Shown here one piece after another: positions 15,975-25,404 of a stretch of 64,000 bases of DNA; position 1 is the first letter of the stretch, and the number at the start of each line of letters is the position of its first letter. The notes under the pieces were generated by a model. It did not search any database. It was not told the origin of the DNA and saw nothing but the letters and a program-made list of their open reading frames with translations. Source of the DNA: Arthrobacter sp. KBS0703 (GTDB lineage Bacteria > Actinomycetota > Actinomycetes > Actinomycetales > Micrococcaceae); the NCBI RefSeq assembly GCF_002008315.2, contig NZ_MVDG02000001.1:310001-374000 (forward strand), given 5' to 3'. The translations under genes were made by a program, and so were the position numbers.

Positions 15975-16550
15975 TCAGAACTCGGCGTTGACGAACCCGA
16001 TGGTTATTGCCGTCCACCAGCATGCCTGTGAAATGGCCAGGCAGGAGAGCATGTGGAACCGCTGGCCCGGCGTCAGCGCACCGAACGTAGTGGTGGGCGG
16101 CATGACCAGCAGGCGGCGCATGAGCGGGATCAGCATGATGCCGTTGAGCATGAGGACCAGCACGGCGCCGAGCTTGATCAGCGTCAGGGGGTTGGACAGG
16201 TTGGGACTCAGGAACACGCCGGTGAACAGGAGCCCGACGATGCCCGTCCAGATGAGCGGGCTCGCGGCATCGTCCAGCCGAATGGTTTCGAAGAGTTTTC
16301 GCCTGCCGATGAGCCACAGGAAACCGTGCCAGTCCACCAGCAGGATGGCGCCGAAGGCGACCACCATCGCCAGGATGTGCGAGGAAACAGCCAGGACCCG
16401 GAGGGGGCCCTCGGCGGTGACGTAGGTTCCCGACACCAGGGCCAGGGTCCAGGCGGCAGTGGCGCCCACGCACAGGATGGCAACCAGGCGCCGGGATGAC
16501 TTGTGTGCGACGGGCTTTATTACATTGCCGGCCGACGCGCTGTACGCCAC
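15975..16550 (-). CDS. Integral membrane protein, 191 residues
   Basis: GTG 16550 is preceded by GGAGG at seven bases. Five predicted helices: ILCVGATAAWTLALVSGTYV, VLAVSSHILAMVVAFGAILL, WTGIVGLLFTGVFL, LIKLGAVLVLMLNGIMLIPLM, and the C-terminal LSCLAISQACWWTAITIGFV. The conserved histidines near SSHILAM and VDWHGF suggest relation to DUF2269/CopD-like membrane proteins, but this is uncertain. It is convergent with the broken membrane gene. Confidence 0.72.
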   Translation of the reverse strand: MAYSASAGNVIKPVAHKSSRRLVAILCVGATAAWTLALVSGTYVTAEGPLRVLAVSSHILAMVVAFGAILLVDWHGFLWLIGRRKLFETIRLDDAASPLIWTGIVGLLFTGVFLSPNLSNPLTLIKLGAVLVLMLNGIMLIPLMRRLLVMPPTTTFGALTPGQRFHMLSCLAISQACWWTAITIGFVNAEF

Positions 16551-16731
16551 GGTCTACCTCCAAAGGCTTGAAGGACTAACTCCACGGCCGGCCCGGTGTT
16601 GCCGTTGGGTAAACCGCTGGTACGAGCATCAAACGGCGACCCCGCGAAAACCTTGGGAAAACCCTACAAAATTGCCCCAGACCCCTCTGGCGGGCCCCCC
16701 AATTGGCGGGGCAGCGGCCGGGATAACGGCG

Positions 16732-17429
16732 CTACTCCCGGAGCCACTCCGCGCACGAGTTGAGGTTCCGGTGCACGCTGGCGACGGCGGCGTCGCAGTC
16801 GTGCGCTTCGATGGCGTCCACCAGCTCGCCATGGCCCTCGTGCGGCAGCCCGTTGAAGCCGCTGCGCCGCTGCTGCTTCAGCAGGTCGTTGTGGAAGACG
16901 CCGCCGAAGCTGACGTAGAGCTCGTGCAGGAGCGGGTTGCCGGAGGCCTGTGCCACGCGTTCGTGGAAGCCCCAGTCCGCGCCGCCCAGCGCGCGTAGTC
17001 GGCCGCGTGCCAGAAAATCCCTGTCTCTTATACACATCTAGATGTGTATAAGAGACAGCTCATGGCGGTGACGTCGCCGGCAGTTGCGTGCCTGGCGGCG
17101 AGGCGTGCCGCCTGGGTGTCCAGCCCCACGCGCACTTCGAGGATGTGCTCATCCTTGTGGTCCTGGTACAGCCGCCGCGCGGCGCCGGAGATCTCGCTGG
17201 TGGCGCGGACGTACGTGCCGTCGCCGCGGCGCACCTCGAGCATTCCGCTGTGGGCCAGGGCTTTTATGGCCTCCCGCAGGGTTCCGCGGGATACGCCCAA
17301 CCCGGCCATGAGCTCGGTTTCGGACGGGATGCGCTGCTGCAGCGGCCACTCGCCCGAGTGGATCATCTCCCGGAGTTTGGCGGTGATTTCATCCGCCAGG
17401 GGCGGGCGGTGCGAGGTGCTCAGGGTCAT
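16732..17429 (-). pseudogene. GntR/FadR-type transcriptional regulator, split by adapter
   Basis: The N-terminal part (17429 to 17059) is a complete GntR winged helix: PLADEITAKLREMIHSGEWP, RIPSETELMAGLGVSRGTLREAIKAL, and GDGTYVR. The C-terminal part (17020 to 16732) is the FCD effector domain with the metal-binding pattern FHERVAQASGNPLLHELY and HGELVDAIEAHD. The two halves are in different frames across the adapter at 17021-17058; the expected total is about 230 residues. It lies six bases downstream of the MFS gene on the same strand, so it probably controls that operon, likely through the operator at 18734. Confidence 0.85.
17021..17058. other. Complete Nextera junction adapter (artefact)
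   Basis: Both mosaic ends back to back, 38 bases, between the winged-helix and FCD domains of the GntR gene. Confidence 0.97.
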
Positions 17430-17435
17430 GGCGTC

Positions 17436-18725
17436 CTATTCCTTCGTTCCGGCCGCCGGCGCGGCAGTTGTTCCGGCCGCCGGCGCGGCAGTTGGCCCGG
17501 CAGCAACCGGAGGCCTGGCCATGCGGCCGCCGCTCAGGAGATGGGCCACAACGATCTGGACCAGGGCGATGGCCAGCAGGAGCGCCAGCGGCAGCGTCCA
17601 GCCGCCGGTGGCGCTGTGCAGCAGGCCCATCCCGAACGGTCCGACCGTGGCCAGGAGGTAGCCGGTGGACTGTGCCAGGGTGGAGAGGGCCGTGGTCTCG
17701 GCCGTGCTCTGCCCGCTGCGGCTGATGATCACCATGACCAGCGGGAAAATGCCCAGGCCGAAGCCCAGCAGGACGGCGGGGATGACCGCCAGCGCAACGG
17801 GCAGGACGAGCAGTGCCGCCACCCCGGCGGCCATGGCGAGCGTGGCCAGGTAGAAGGCGGGCCGCAGCATGCCGGGGCGGGAACCGGTGGCGATCAGCAC
17901 CATGCCGGCCGGGACGGAGACGAGCTGCATGAGCCCGTACATCAGGCCGCTGTCCGCCGCGCTCAGCCCCATGGTGGTCAGCATGTAGGGGAACCAGCTC
18001 AGCAGCGCGTAGGCGAGCAGTGCCTGCAGCGTGAAGATCGCGGTGATCAGAAGTCCCTTCCTGGTGCGCAGCAACGGCCACGGAGAGACATGGCCGGCAG
18101 TCTTCCGGACGCTGTTGCGGTGCGCGTGCAGGGCCACTGGCACGAAGCCCAGGAAGGCGGCCACCGCCATGAACCCGATGGCGCCCACACCCGCGGACGG
18201 CGAGCCGAGCGCCTGGGCCAGCGGCACCACCACAACGGCGGTGACCGTGGCGCCGCTGGTCATGGTCACGGTGTACAGCCCGGTCATGAGGGATGTGCGG
18301 CGGGCAAAATGCTCACGGATGAAGGACGGCATGGCAACGTTGCACACCGCGAGGCCGGACATCCCCAGCACCGTGCCGGCCACCAGCATGCCGGTCGACG
18401 GAACACCGCGGACCAGCAGCCCGGCCGCCAGCATCGCGAGGGACAGCAGGATGGACTTCTCGACGCCGAGCCTGCCCGTGAGCCACGACGTTGCCGCCCC
18501 TGCCACCGCGAAACACAGGGTGGGAATGGACGGAATGATCGACGCGACCAGCGGTCCGTAGCCCAGGGACAGCTGAAGGTCGTGCAGCAGTGCCGAAGCC
18601 CCGGTGATCCCGGCGCGGAGGTTGAGCCCGATCAGCACGAGTGCAATTACGCCGGTGACGACGGCGGCACGCGGCCTCGGCAGGCCGGGTGCCGTCGCGG
18701 GGGGAGCAGAAGAAGTGGTGGCCAT
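17436..18725 (-). CDS. MFS transporter, CynX/NimT (cyanate transporter-like) family
   Basis: 429 residues with about 12 membrane helices. The opening LIGLNLRAGITGASALLHDLQ and the FAVAGAATSWLTGRLGVEKS segment fit the CynX/NimT group (cyanate permease, 2-nitroimidazole exporter). ATG 18725 has AAGGA directly upstream. The C-terminus ends in a duplicated TAAPAAGT motif caused by a 24-bp tandem repeat (17446-17493). The GntR gene follows at six bases, so this is a transporter-regulator operon; the substrate is unknown. Confidence 0.85.
   Translation of the reverse strand: MATTSSAPPATAPGLPRPRAAVVTGVIALVLIGLNLRAGITGASALLHDLQLSLGYGPLVASIIPSIPTLCFAVAGAATSWLTGRLGVEKSILLSLAMLAAGLLVRGVPSTGMLVAGTVLGMSGLAVCNVAMPSFIREHFARRTSLMTGLYTVTMTSGATVTAVVVVPLAQALGSPSAGVGAIGFMAVAAFLGFVPVALHAHRNSVRKTAGHVSPWPLLRTRKGLLITAIFTLQALLAYALLSWFPYMLTTMGLSAADSGLMYGLMQLVSVPAGMVLIATGSRPGMLRPAFYLATLAMAAGVAALLVLPVALAVIPAVLLGFGLGIFPLVMVIISRSGQSTAETTALSTLAQSTGYLLATVGPFGMGLLHSATGGWTLPLALLLAIALVQIVVAHLLSGGRMARPPVAAGPTAAPAAGTTAAPAAGTKE
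17446..17493. repeat. 24-bp exact tandem repeat in the MFS gene 3' end
   Basis: Two adjacent identical copies starting GTTCCGGCCGCCGGCGCGGC, encoding a duplicated AAPAAGT stretch at the protein C-terminus. Confidence 0.85.
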
Positions 18726-18733
18726 TCCTTAAG

Positions 18734-18761
18734 GTTAGACGTTAGACGTTTGATGTCTAGG
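18734..18761. promoter_or_regulatory. Candidate GntR operator before the MFS-gntR operon
   Basis: TTAGACGTTAGACG (direct repeat of TTAGACG) followed by AGACGTTTGATGTCT, an imperfect inverted repeat. It starts nine bases upstream of the MFS ATG, over the likely ribosome/promoter zone, where an autoregulating GntR protein would bind. Confidence 0.5.
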
Positions 18762-19078
18762 GTTTTGTGGCCAACCTCTCGCGGCGCTGCGGTCCGGGGA
18801 ATAGACTCGGGCCACCGAGACATCCGGGCCTCAGCGGCCCGCCGCTGGGAAAGGACGCCGTGCGGCCATGACTGCCGAGGGCACTGAAACCGAGAAGAAG
18901 TACGACGTCGATGCCGCGGCTCCGCTGCCGGCCCTTGAAGACATCCCGTGGGTCGGGCGTGTGGGGGAGCCCCACGAGGCGCACCTGGAAGCGGTCTACT
19001 TCGATACGGAGGACCTGGCCCTTGCCGCCCGCCGCATCACGCTGCGGCGCCGGACCGGCGGGTCCGACGCCGGCTGGC

Positions 19079-19091
19079 CTGTCTCTTATAC
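19079..19091. other. Partial Nextera mosaic end (artefact)
   Basis: CTGTCTCTTATAC, the first 13 bases of the mosaic end, inside the CYTH domain exactly where the conserved strand after GGSDAGW should be. Confidence 0.8.
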
Positions 19092-20189
19092 TGCCGCAAG
19101 CGCCAGGCCCGGGGCGGCAGCAGTAGCCGAGCAGCGACGCGAGATCCACGCGCCGCTGGGCCAGGCCGACGTCGTGCCTGACACATTGCTGGCGCACCTG
19201 CACGTGCACCTCCGGGGCTCCGGCCTGGCGCCGGTGGCCCGGCTGGACACCCGGCGCACCACGCTCGCCCTCTACGGGCACGACGGCGTGCACCTCGCCG
19301 ACCTTGCCGACGACCACGTGGACGCCGGAGCACTGACCTGGGCGGGGCAGGAAGGTGCCGGGCAGGCCGGCGCCGCGCGGAAGCTGCAGTGGCGCGAATG
19401 GGAACTCGAACTCGTGCACGGGAAGCCGGATCTTTTGCGGACGCCGCGGCATGCCTGGCAGCGGCGGGCGCACGGCCCGCAGTGCATGCGTCCAAACTGG
19501 GGCGGGCACTGGGGGAGGCATGGCCCCAGCAGCCGGAGGGCGCGCACGACGAAACGGCGCAGTCCGCACAGAATCCCGCACAGAATCCCGCACAGAAATC
19601 CGGCAAGAAGAAGCCTGCCAAGAAATGGCCCGCGTCCGCCGTCGTCACCGCGTACCTTGGCGGGCAGATCGACGAAATCCTGGCTCAGGATCCCCGCGTT
19701 CGGCTGGAGGAGCCGGACGCGGTGCATGCCATGCGCTCGGCCACCCGCCGGATGCGGTCGGCCCTGTCGGTCTACCGCAAACTCTTCGGCGGCGCGGCGG
19801 CCCACCGGCTCAGGGACGAGCTGCAGTGGATTGCCCGGATCCTGGGCACTCCGCGCGACGCGGAAGTCATGCTGGAACGGCTGCGGCAGCACGCCGCCGA
19901 GCTCCCGCCGGAGCAGGCCGCGGACGTGGTGAAGGAGCGCGTGGAACGCGAACTGGGCACCCGGTTCAACGCCGGCTACCGGAAAGCACAGGAAGTCCTC
20001 CTGACCGATCGCTACTTCCGGCTCCTGGACGACCTCGAGGACTTCCGTGACCATCCGCCGGCTGGGCCCCTCGCGTCGTCGCCGGCGCGAAAGGTAGCGG
20101 GCAATCGGGTGAACAGGACGGTGCGGCGGCTGCGCCGTGCCCACAAGGCCGCCATGCGGTCCGCGGAGGGCCCGGCCCGCGACGCCGCG

Positions 20190-20227
20190 CTGTCTCTTAT
20201 ACACATCTAGATGTGTATAAGAGACAG
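20190..20227. other. Complete Nextera junction adapter (artefact)
   Basis: 38-base double mosaic end inside the CHAD domain; the SLIHI and VYKRQ peptides in the open frames on either side are adapter translation. Confidence 0.97.
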
Positions 20228-20535
20228 GTGCGCAAGGACGCCAAGCGGGTCCGGCACGCCGCAGAATCTGTGGAACCGGTCTATGGCAAGCGTGCCGCGA
20301 AGCTCGCCAAGGCGGCGCACAAGCAGCAGAAAATCCTGGGCGATCACCACGACAGCGTCATCGCCCGGGACGTGCTCGGAAAGCTCGGCTCGGCCACGGA
20401 CCTTCCGGAGCCCGTGGCCTTGGCCTACAACTCGCTGCTGGAGCGGGAGGAACGCATCGCCGCCGCAGCAGAATCCAAGTACCGCAAGGCGCGCAGGAAG
20501 GCCGGCAGGCTCCTGAAGCGCGGCGTCAAATAGCC

Positions 20536-20600
20536 GCAACGCGGGGTCACTTTACGCCCAATGTGGCCCCCGGATTGGGCGCAAAGTGACCCCGCGTTGC
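20536..20600. repeat. GCAACGCGGGGTCAC palindrome, copy 2
   Basis: GCAACGCGGGGTCACTTTAC... pairs with ...CAAAGTGACCCCGCGTTGC. It lies between the convergent CYTH-CHAD gene and pucR. Confidence 0.85.
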
Positions 20601-20629
20601 AGTGGGCTGGCGGATCGGAACGCGGGGCG

Positions 20630-22063
20630 TCAGGCGTGCCTGGCCCCGAGCCGCGCGACGGCCAGCGCCAGCCACAGCTGAACGCGGTCGGCGGTAACCG
20701 AGGGGTCGTAGCCGGTGAGTTCGGTGATCTGCGCGAGCCGGTACCGGACCGTGTTCCTGTGCAGCGTGAGGGCCTCGGCCACGGCCGCCACCGAGCCGTT
20801 GTTGTTCAGGTAGCTCTCCAGCGTGGCCATCAGCTCGGCGCCGTGGGCGGCATCGAAGGTCCGGAGGGGAGTCAGCGATTCGTTGGCCATGTCCGCGAGC
20901 GGCACGTCCTCGCTCGCGAGCAGCAGGGACGTCAGGCTGAGCCGTTCGGGCTCGTTGACAGGGAGCCCGTGGCTCGCGGCGTCGCGCGCCTCGAAGTAGC
21001 TCCAGCGCAGCCCGTTGGGTTTCGTGTAGGCGCCGCCGATCCCGATCGTCGCGTGAATGCCGGCCTCGGCCAGGTGGTCGCTGAGGCTCTTGGCCAGCGC
21101 CGTGGCGCCGCGGCCGTCGTCGGGAATCACCGTAATCAGGTCCTTCCCGACGACGGCGGTCACCGCCTTTTCGAAGGCCCGCGGCAGCGATGAGGTAACC
21201 AGCTGCTTGTGGTGCGCCTCGGAGCCTGCCAGGATCACCACGTTCTTGCGGGTGCTGTTGATGCCCGTTCCGGCGAGCCGGCGGGTGGCCTCGCTCGGGT
21301 CCAGCTTTCCGTGAATCACGTCCTCCAGCACCTGGCCGCAGAGTGCCCGCTCGGCCTGGCGCTGCTTCACCATGTTGTTGAGCTCCACGCTGATCAGGTT
21401 CTGGGCGTATCCCACGATGCCCGAATCCTCGAACGGCTGCTTCACCCAGAGCGTGCACGCGTCCCGGCGGCCGGTGGGAATCGGATACGACGCCCAGGAA
21501 TCCGCCGACGGCGCCTCGGCGGTGCTGTTATAGAGCTGGGCCGTGAACTGGGTCAGGACAATGTCCGTACGCAGCATTCCGCCCAGATGCCGGAGGAGAT
21601 CGGCCAGGCCGCCGCCGGTGAGGAGGGCCCGGGCCAGGATCTGGTGACCGGCTATGAGCCGCTCCAGCTTCGAGTAATGGTCGGCCGACTGTGCGTCGGC
21701 CACAAGCTTGCCGATGGCGATGAAAGGCGTCTCATACGGGACTTCAACAACGGGCAGGCCCCAGCGGTTCGCTTCGGCGATCAGGGCCGGCGGAACGGCG
21801 TCGTGCGTCAGCCCCACGCCGAACCCGATCCCCACCGCGCCGGCGCGCTGGACCTGCCGGACGAAGCGCCGCTGCTCCGGGGCGCTGCGCAGCCGCATGC
21901 CGGTGGTGAGCACCAGTTCGCCGCCGTTGAGGAAACGCTGCGGATCCTCCTGCTCGGTGACCGCCACCCAGTGGATGTCCTGGTGGGACGTGGTCTCGGC
22001 CAGTCCGGCTTTCTTGAGCCCCAGGGAGTGCACGGCGAGCAGCGCCGCCAGGGAAATTGCCAT
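20630..22063 (-). CDS. PucR/CdaR family transcriptional regulator
   Basis: 477 residues from ATG 22063. The N-terminal PucR domain (about 1-125: MAISLAALLAVHSLGL, HWVAVTEQEDPQRFLNGGELVLTTG) is followed by a GGDEF-like linker and the C-terminal PucR helix-turn-helix VAAVAEALTLHRNTVRYRLAQI. Such proteins sense small nitrogen compounds and activate nearby catabolic genes. It is divergent from the aminobutyraldehyde dehydrogenase-gabT operon with a 144-bp shared promoter region, so it very likely controls it. The open frame continues to 23701 antisense to the dehydrogenase, which is not coding. Confidence 0.9.
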   Translation of the reverse strand: MAISLAALLAVHSLGLKKAGLAETTSHQDIHWVAVTEQEDPQRFLNGGELVLTTGMRLRSAPEQRRFVRQVQRAGAVGIGFGVGLTHDAVPPALIAEANRWGLPVVEVPYETPFIAIGKLVADAQSADHYSKLERLIAGHQILARALLTGGGLADLLRHLGGMLRTDIVLTQFTAQLYNSTAEAPSADSWASYPIPTGRRDACTLWVKQPFEDSGIVGYAQNLISVELNNMVKQRQAERALCGQVLEDVIHGKLDPSEATRRLAGTGINSTRKNVVILAGSEAHHKQLVTSSLPRAFEKAVTAVVGKDLITVIPDDGRGATALAKSLSDHLAEAGIHATIGIGGAYTKPNGLRWSYFEARDAASHGLPVNEPERLSLTSLLLASEDVPLADMANESLTPLRTFDAAHGAELMATLESYLNNNGSVAAVAEALTLHRNTVRYRLAQITELTGYDPSVTADRVQLWLALAVARLGARHA

Positions 22064-22207
22064 GACATCAAGGGTAGCCGGATGCTGGCCGATCGCACTA
22101 AAGCTTCCGGCCAAGGGTGTGCAGGTGGCTATTCCCCGGCTTGCCGGGCTGGCATAGGCTCGGAGCAGCCGCATCACATCATTCCGTACGAAAAGAGGTT
22201 GTACACC

Positions 22208-23638
22208 GTGGTTCAAACCTTGCAGAACTTCATCAACGGCGAATTCGTCACGCCCGCCGGCACCGGACTGCTTGACATCGTGAATCCGACCAACGGTGAA
22301 GTGGTGGCCAAGTCGCCCATCTCTGTCGCGGAGGATGTCGACGCCGCCATGGCGGCCGCCAAGGACGCCTTCAAGACCTGGAAGCACACCACGCCCGGCC
22401 AGCGGCAGCTCATGCTCCTCAAGCTTGCGGACGCCATCGAGGCCAACAGCGACGAACTCGTCGAGGCGCAGCACCGCAACACCGGGCAGGTCCGTTCGCT
22501 GATCGCGTCCGAGGAAGTTGCCGCCGGCGCCGACCAGCTCCGCTTCTTCGCCGGCGCAGCCCGCATCCTCGAAGGAAAGTCGGCCGGCGAGTACTTCGAA
22601 GGCCACACCTCCTTCGTGCGCCGCGAGCCCATCGGCGTCGTGGCCCAGGTGGCACCGTGGAACTACCCGTTCCTCATGGCCATCTGGAAGATCGGCCCCG
22701 CGCTCGCCGCCGGCAACACCGTGGTCCTCAAGCCCTCTGACACCACGCCGGAATCCACCCTGGTGCTGGCAAAGCTGGCCAAGGACATCTTCCCGGCCGG
22801 CGTCCTGAACGTCATCCTCGGCACCGGCGAAACCGGCTCCATGATGGTGGAGCACAAGGTCCCCGGCCTCGTGTCCATCACCGGCTCCGTCCGCGCCGGC
22901 ATCGCCGTGGCATCCGGTGCCGCGAAGGGCCTCAAGCGCGCCCATTTGGAGCTCGGTGGCAAGGCCCCGGCCATCGTCTTCAAGGACGCCGACATCAAGA
23001 AGAGTGCGGCGGCCATCGCCGAGTTCGCCTTCTTCAACGCCGGCCAGGACTGCACCGCCATCACCCGCGTGCTGGTCGAGGACTCGGTGCACGACGACGT
23101 GGTGGCAGCCATGGTGGAGCACACCAAGACCCTGCACACCGGTTCGCAGAACGACGAAGACAACTACTTCGGCCCGCTGAACAACGTCAACCACTTCAAG
23201 GCGGTCACGTCCGTGGTGGAGCACCTGCCGGAGAACTGCCGGATCGAGACCGGCGGCCACCGCGCCGGCGACAAGGGCTTCTTCTTCGAGCCCACCATCA
23301 TCACCGGCGCCAAGCAGACCGATGACATCGTGCAGAAGGAAACCTTCGGCCCGGTCATCACCGTGCAGAAGTTCAGCACGGAGCAGGAAGCCGTGGAGCT
23401 GGCCAACGACGTCGACTACGCCCTGGCGTCCAGCGTCTGGACATCCGACCACGGCACGGCCATGCGGCTCAGCCGGGACCTCGACTTCGGCGCGGTCTGG
23501 ATCAACACCCACATCCTGCTCACCGCCGAGATGCCCCATGGCGGGTTCAAGCAGTCCGGCTACGGCAAGGACCTCTCCATGTACGGCGTCGAGGACTACA
23601 CACGCATCAAGCACGTCATGAGCGCGCTGGACGCATAA
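22208..23638 (+). CDS. Aldehyde dehydrogenase, probable gamma-aminobutyraldehyde dehydrogenase
   Basis: NAD-dependent oxidation of 4-aminobutanal (from putrescine) to GABA. 476 residues from GTG 22208, with AAAGAGG upstream. Aldehyde dehydrogenase motifs: NYPFLMAIWKIGPALAAGN, ITGSVRAGI, the catalytic glutamate in LELGGKAP, the nucleophile cysteine in FNAGQDCTA, and ETFGPVI. The pairing with gabT and the divergent PucR regulator support the putrescine/GABA pathway over other aldehydes. gabT follows after 117 bp containing two 22-bp repeats. Confidence 0.83.
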   Translation: MVQTLQNFINGEFVTPAGTGLLDIVNPTNGEVVAKSPISVAEDVDAAMAAAKDAFKTWKHTTPGQRQLMLLKLADAIEANSDELVEAQHRNTGQVRSLIASEEVAAGADQLRFFAGAARILEGKSAGEYFEGHTSFVRREPIGVVAQVAPWNYPFLMAIWKIGPALAAGNTVVLKPSDTTPESTLVLAKLAKDIFPAGVLNVILGTGETGSMMVEHKVPGLVSITGSVRAGIAVASGAAKGLKRAHLELGGKAPAIVFKDADIKKSAAAIAEFAFFNAGQDCTAITRVLVEDSVHDDVVAAMVEHTKTLHTGSQNDEDNYFGPLNNVNHFKAVTSVVEHLPENCRIETGGHRAGDKGFFFEPTIITGAKQTDDIVQKETFGPVITVQKFSTEQEAVELANDVDYALASSVWTSDHGTAMRLSRDLDFGAVWINTHILLTAEMPHGGFKQSGYGKDLSMYGVEDYTRIKHVMSALDA

Positions 23639-23658
23639 CTGCGTCGCCCAACAACTCC

Positions 23659-23725
23659 GGTGGTCGAGCCTGTCGAGACCGCCCCCACGCAACAAGAGCA
23701 CCCGGTGGTCGAGCTAGTCGAGACC
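23659..23725. repeat. Two copies of the 22-bp GGTGGTCGAGCC repeat
   Basis: GGTGGTCGAGCCTGTCGAGA(CC) at 23659-23680 and GGTGGTCGAGCTAGTCGAGA(CC) at 23704-23725, intergenic between the dehydrogenase and gabT. The third copy is inside cysH at 1152. Confidence 0.85.
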
Positions 23726-23755
23726 CGGACCGGCACCCACCAGAAAGGCATTCCC

Positions 23756-25129
23756 ATGACCACCACCGCAAGCGAAATCACCTACCGTCTCGAGCAGAAG
23801 CGGCGCGTCCAGGCCGACTTCCCGGGCCCCAAGTCCGTGGCACTGACCGAACGCCGCAAGGCAGTGGTTGCCGCCGGTGTCGCCTCCAGCGTTCCGGTGT
23901 ACGTCGCGGACGCCGACGGCGGCATCATCCACGACGTCGACGGCAACTCCTTCATCGACCTCGGCTCGGGCATCGCCGTGACGAGCGTCGGCGCGTCCGA
24001 TCCCGCCGTCGTCGGCGCCGTGAAGGAGGCGGTGGAGCACTTCACCCACACCTGCTTCATGGTCACGCCGTACGAAGGCTACGTCGCGGTCGCCGAGCAG
24101 CTGAACCGCCTCACCCCGGGCGACCACGAGAAGCGCACCGTCCTCTTCAACTCCGGTGCGGAGGCCGTGGAAAACGCCGTCAAGGTGGCGCGGCTCGCAA
24201 CGGGACGGGACGCCGTCGTCGCGTTTGACCACGCGTACCACGGCCGCACCAACCTGACCATGGCGCTGACCGCCAAGGCCATGCCGTACAAGACCAACTT
24301 CGGCCCGTTCGCCCCCGAGGTCTACCGCATGCCCATGAGCTACCCGTACCGCGAGGAAAACCCCTCGATCACGGGTGCGGAGGCCGCCAAGCGCGCCATC
24401 ACCATGATCGAGAAGCAGATCGGCGGCGATTCGGTCGCCGCGATCATCATCGAACCGATCCAGGGCGAGGGCGGCTTCATCGTCCCGGCCGACGGCTTCC
24501 TGCCGGCAATCGCCGCGTGGGCCAAGGAAAAGGGCATCGTCTTCATCGCGGACGAGGTCCAGTCCGGCTTCTGCCGCACCGGCGAGTGGTTCGCCGTGAA
24601 TCACGAAGGTGTTGTCCCGGACATCATCACCATGGCCAAGGGGATCGCCGGCGGCATGCCGCTGTCCGCGATCACCGGCCGGGCCGACCTGCTCGACGCC
24701 GTCCACCCGGGCGGCCTCGGCGGAACCTACGGCGGCAACCCGGTGGCGTGCGCCGCGGCGCTGGCGTCCATCGGATCGATGAAGGAATACAACCTCAACG
24801 CCCGGGCGAAGCACATCGAGGAACTGGCGCTGGGCCGCCTCCGCGAGCTTGCCGGCGAGCTTCCCGGCGGCACCGACGGCTCCGTGATCGGCGACATCCG
24901 CGGCCGCGGCGCGATGCTGGCCATCGAGCTGGTCCAGGCCGGGTCCAAGGAGCCCAACCCGGAGCTCACCAAGGCCGTGGCGGCCGCCTGCCTCAAGGAA
25001 GGCGTCATCATCCTGACCTGCGGCACCTACGGCAACGTCATCCGCCTGCTGCCCCCGCTGGTCATCAGCGACGAGCTCCTGACGGACGGCCTCGACGTAC
25101 TGGCCGCGGCCATCAAGGCCAACGCGTAG
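23756..25129 (+). CDS. gabT: 4-aminobutyrate--2-oxoglutarate transaminase
   Basis: PLP enzyme converting GABA to succinic semialdehyde. 457 residues from ATG 23756. Class-III aminotransferase features: LFNSGAEAVENAVKVAR, FDHAYHGRT, IIIEPIQGEGGF, IFIADEVQSG-type VFIADEVQSGF, and the PLP lysine in TMAKGIAGGMP. It lies directly downstream of the aminobutyraldehyde dehydrogenase, giving putrescine-to-succinate steps under likely PucR control. No succinic-semialdehyde dehydrogenase is adjacent. Confidence 0.92.
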   Translation: MTTTASEITYRLEQKRRVQADFPGPKSVALTERRKAVVAAGVASSVPVYVADADGGIIHDVDGNSFIDLGSGIAVTSVGASDPAVVGAVKEAVEHFTHTCFMVTPYEGYVAVAEQLNRLTPGDHEKRTVLFNSGAEAVENAVKVARLATGRDAVVAFDHAYHGRTNLTMALTAKAMPYKTNFGPFAPEVYRMPMSYPYREENPSITGAEAAKRAITMIEKQIGGDSVAAIIIEPIQGEGGFIVPADGFLPAIAAWAKEKGIVFIADEVQSGFCRTGEWFAVNHEGVVPDIITMAKGIAGGMPLSAITGRADLLDAVHPGGLGGTYGGNPVACAAALASIGSMKEYNLNARAKHIEELALGRLRELAGELPGGTDGSVIGDIRGRGAMLAIELVQAGSKEPNPELTKAVAAACLKEGVIILTCGTYGNVIRLLPPLVISDELLTDGLDVLAAAIKANA

Positions 25130-25163
25130 TCACTGCCAGACTGAAGCGCTGCCAGACAGAAGC

Positions 25164-25224
25164 GCGAACGAGCAGATAACGCCCTCAGCAGGCGCCGAAC
25201 AGGGCATTATCTGCCGGTTTGCGC
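25164..25224. repeat. GCAGATAA palindrome, copy 1
   Basis: GCGAACGAGCAGATAACGCC(CT) pairs imperfectly with AGGGCATTATCTGCCGGTTT(GCGC). A closely related, larger copy is at 26246-26327, on the other side of the universal stress gene. Confidence 0.75.
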
Positions 25225-25254
25225 CGGGCTGTGCGGACTGAGCTGTGCACACCA

Positions 25255-25288
25255 GCGGGCCGGGCACTTTCACAGGTGCCCGGCCCGC
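25255..25288. terminator. Hairpin terminator after gabT
   Basis: GCGGGCCGGGCAC pairs with GTGCCCGGCCCGC around an eight-base loop. The rest of the 275-bp gap holds the GCAGATAA palindrome and a TAGAGT -10 box (25304-25309) for the stress gene. Confidence 0.75.
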
Positions 25289-25404
25289 CGTCGTTTCCGC
25301 GGGTAGAGTCAGTCCCACCACTGCACCAGAGAACGCAGGCCGGGCAGCGACGCCGGGAATCCGGGCGGCGCTGCCGCCTGCCCCGACCCAAAGAGGGGTT
25401 TCGC

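Larger units (their letters stand above)
18868..20533 (+). pseudogene. CYTH-CHAD domain protein, broken by adapters and frameshifts
   Basis: N-terminal CYTH (triphosphate tunnel) domain: TETEKKYDV near the start, EAVYFDTEDLALAARRITLRRRTGG, REIHAPLGQADVVPD and ARLDTRRTTLALYG. C-terminal CHAD domain, histidine-rich helical polyphosphate binder: AVHAMRSATRRMRSALSVYRKLF, then KDAKRVRHAAESVEPVYG and GDHHDSVIARDVL. A 13-base partial mosaic end at 19079 replaces the HLKLP-type strand. The frame changes near 19435 (to the frame of 19389), and a full adapter sits at 20190-20227. CYTH-CHAD proteins bind or cleave triphosphates/polyphosphate. In the intact genome the gene is probably about 540 residues and functional. 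Confidence 0.82.

Noticed and set aside
20630..23701. A 1,023-residue minus-strand open frame spanning pucR and the whole aldehyde dehydrogenase region
   Set aside because: Only the first-transcribed end after ATG 22063 encodes PucR. The rest is antisense to a clear aldehyde dehydrogenase and is open only because of high GC.
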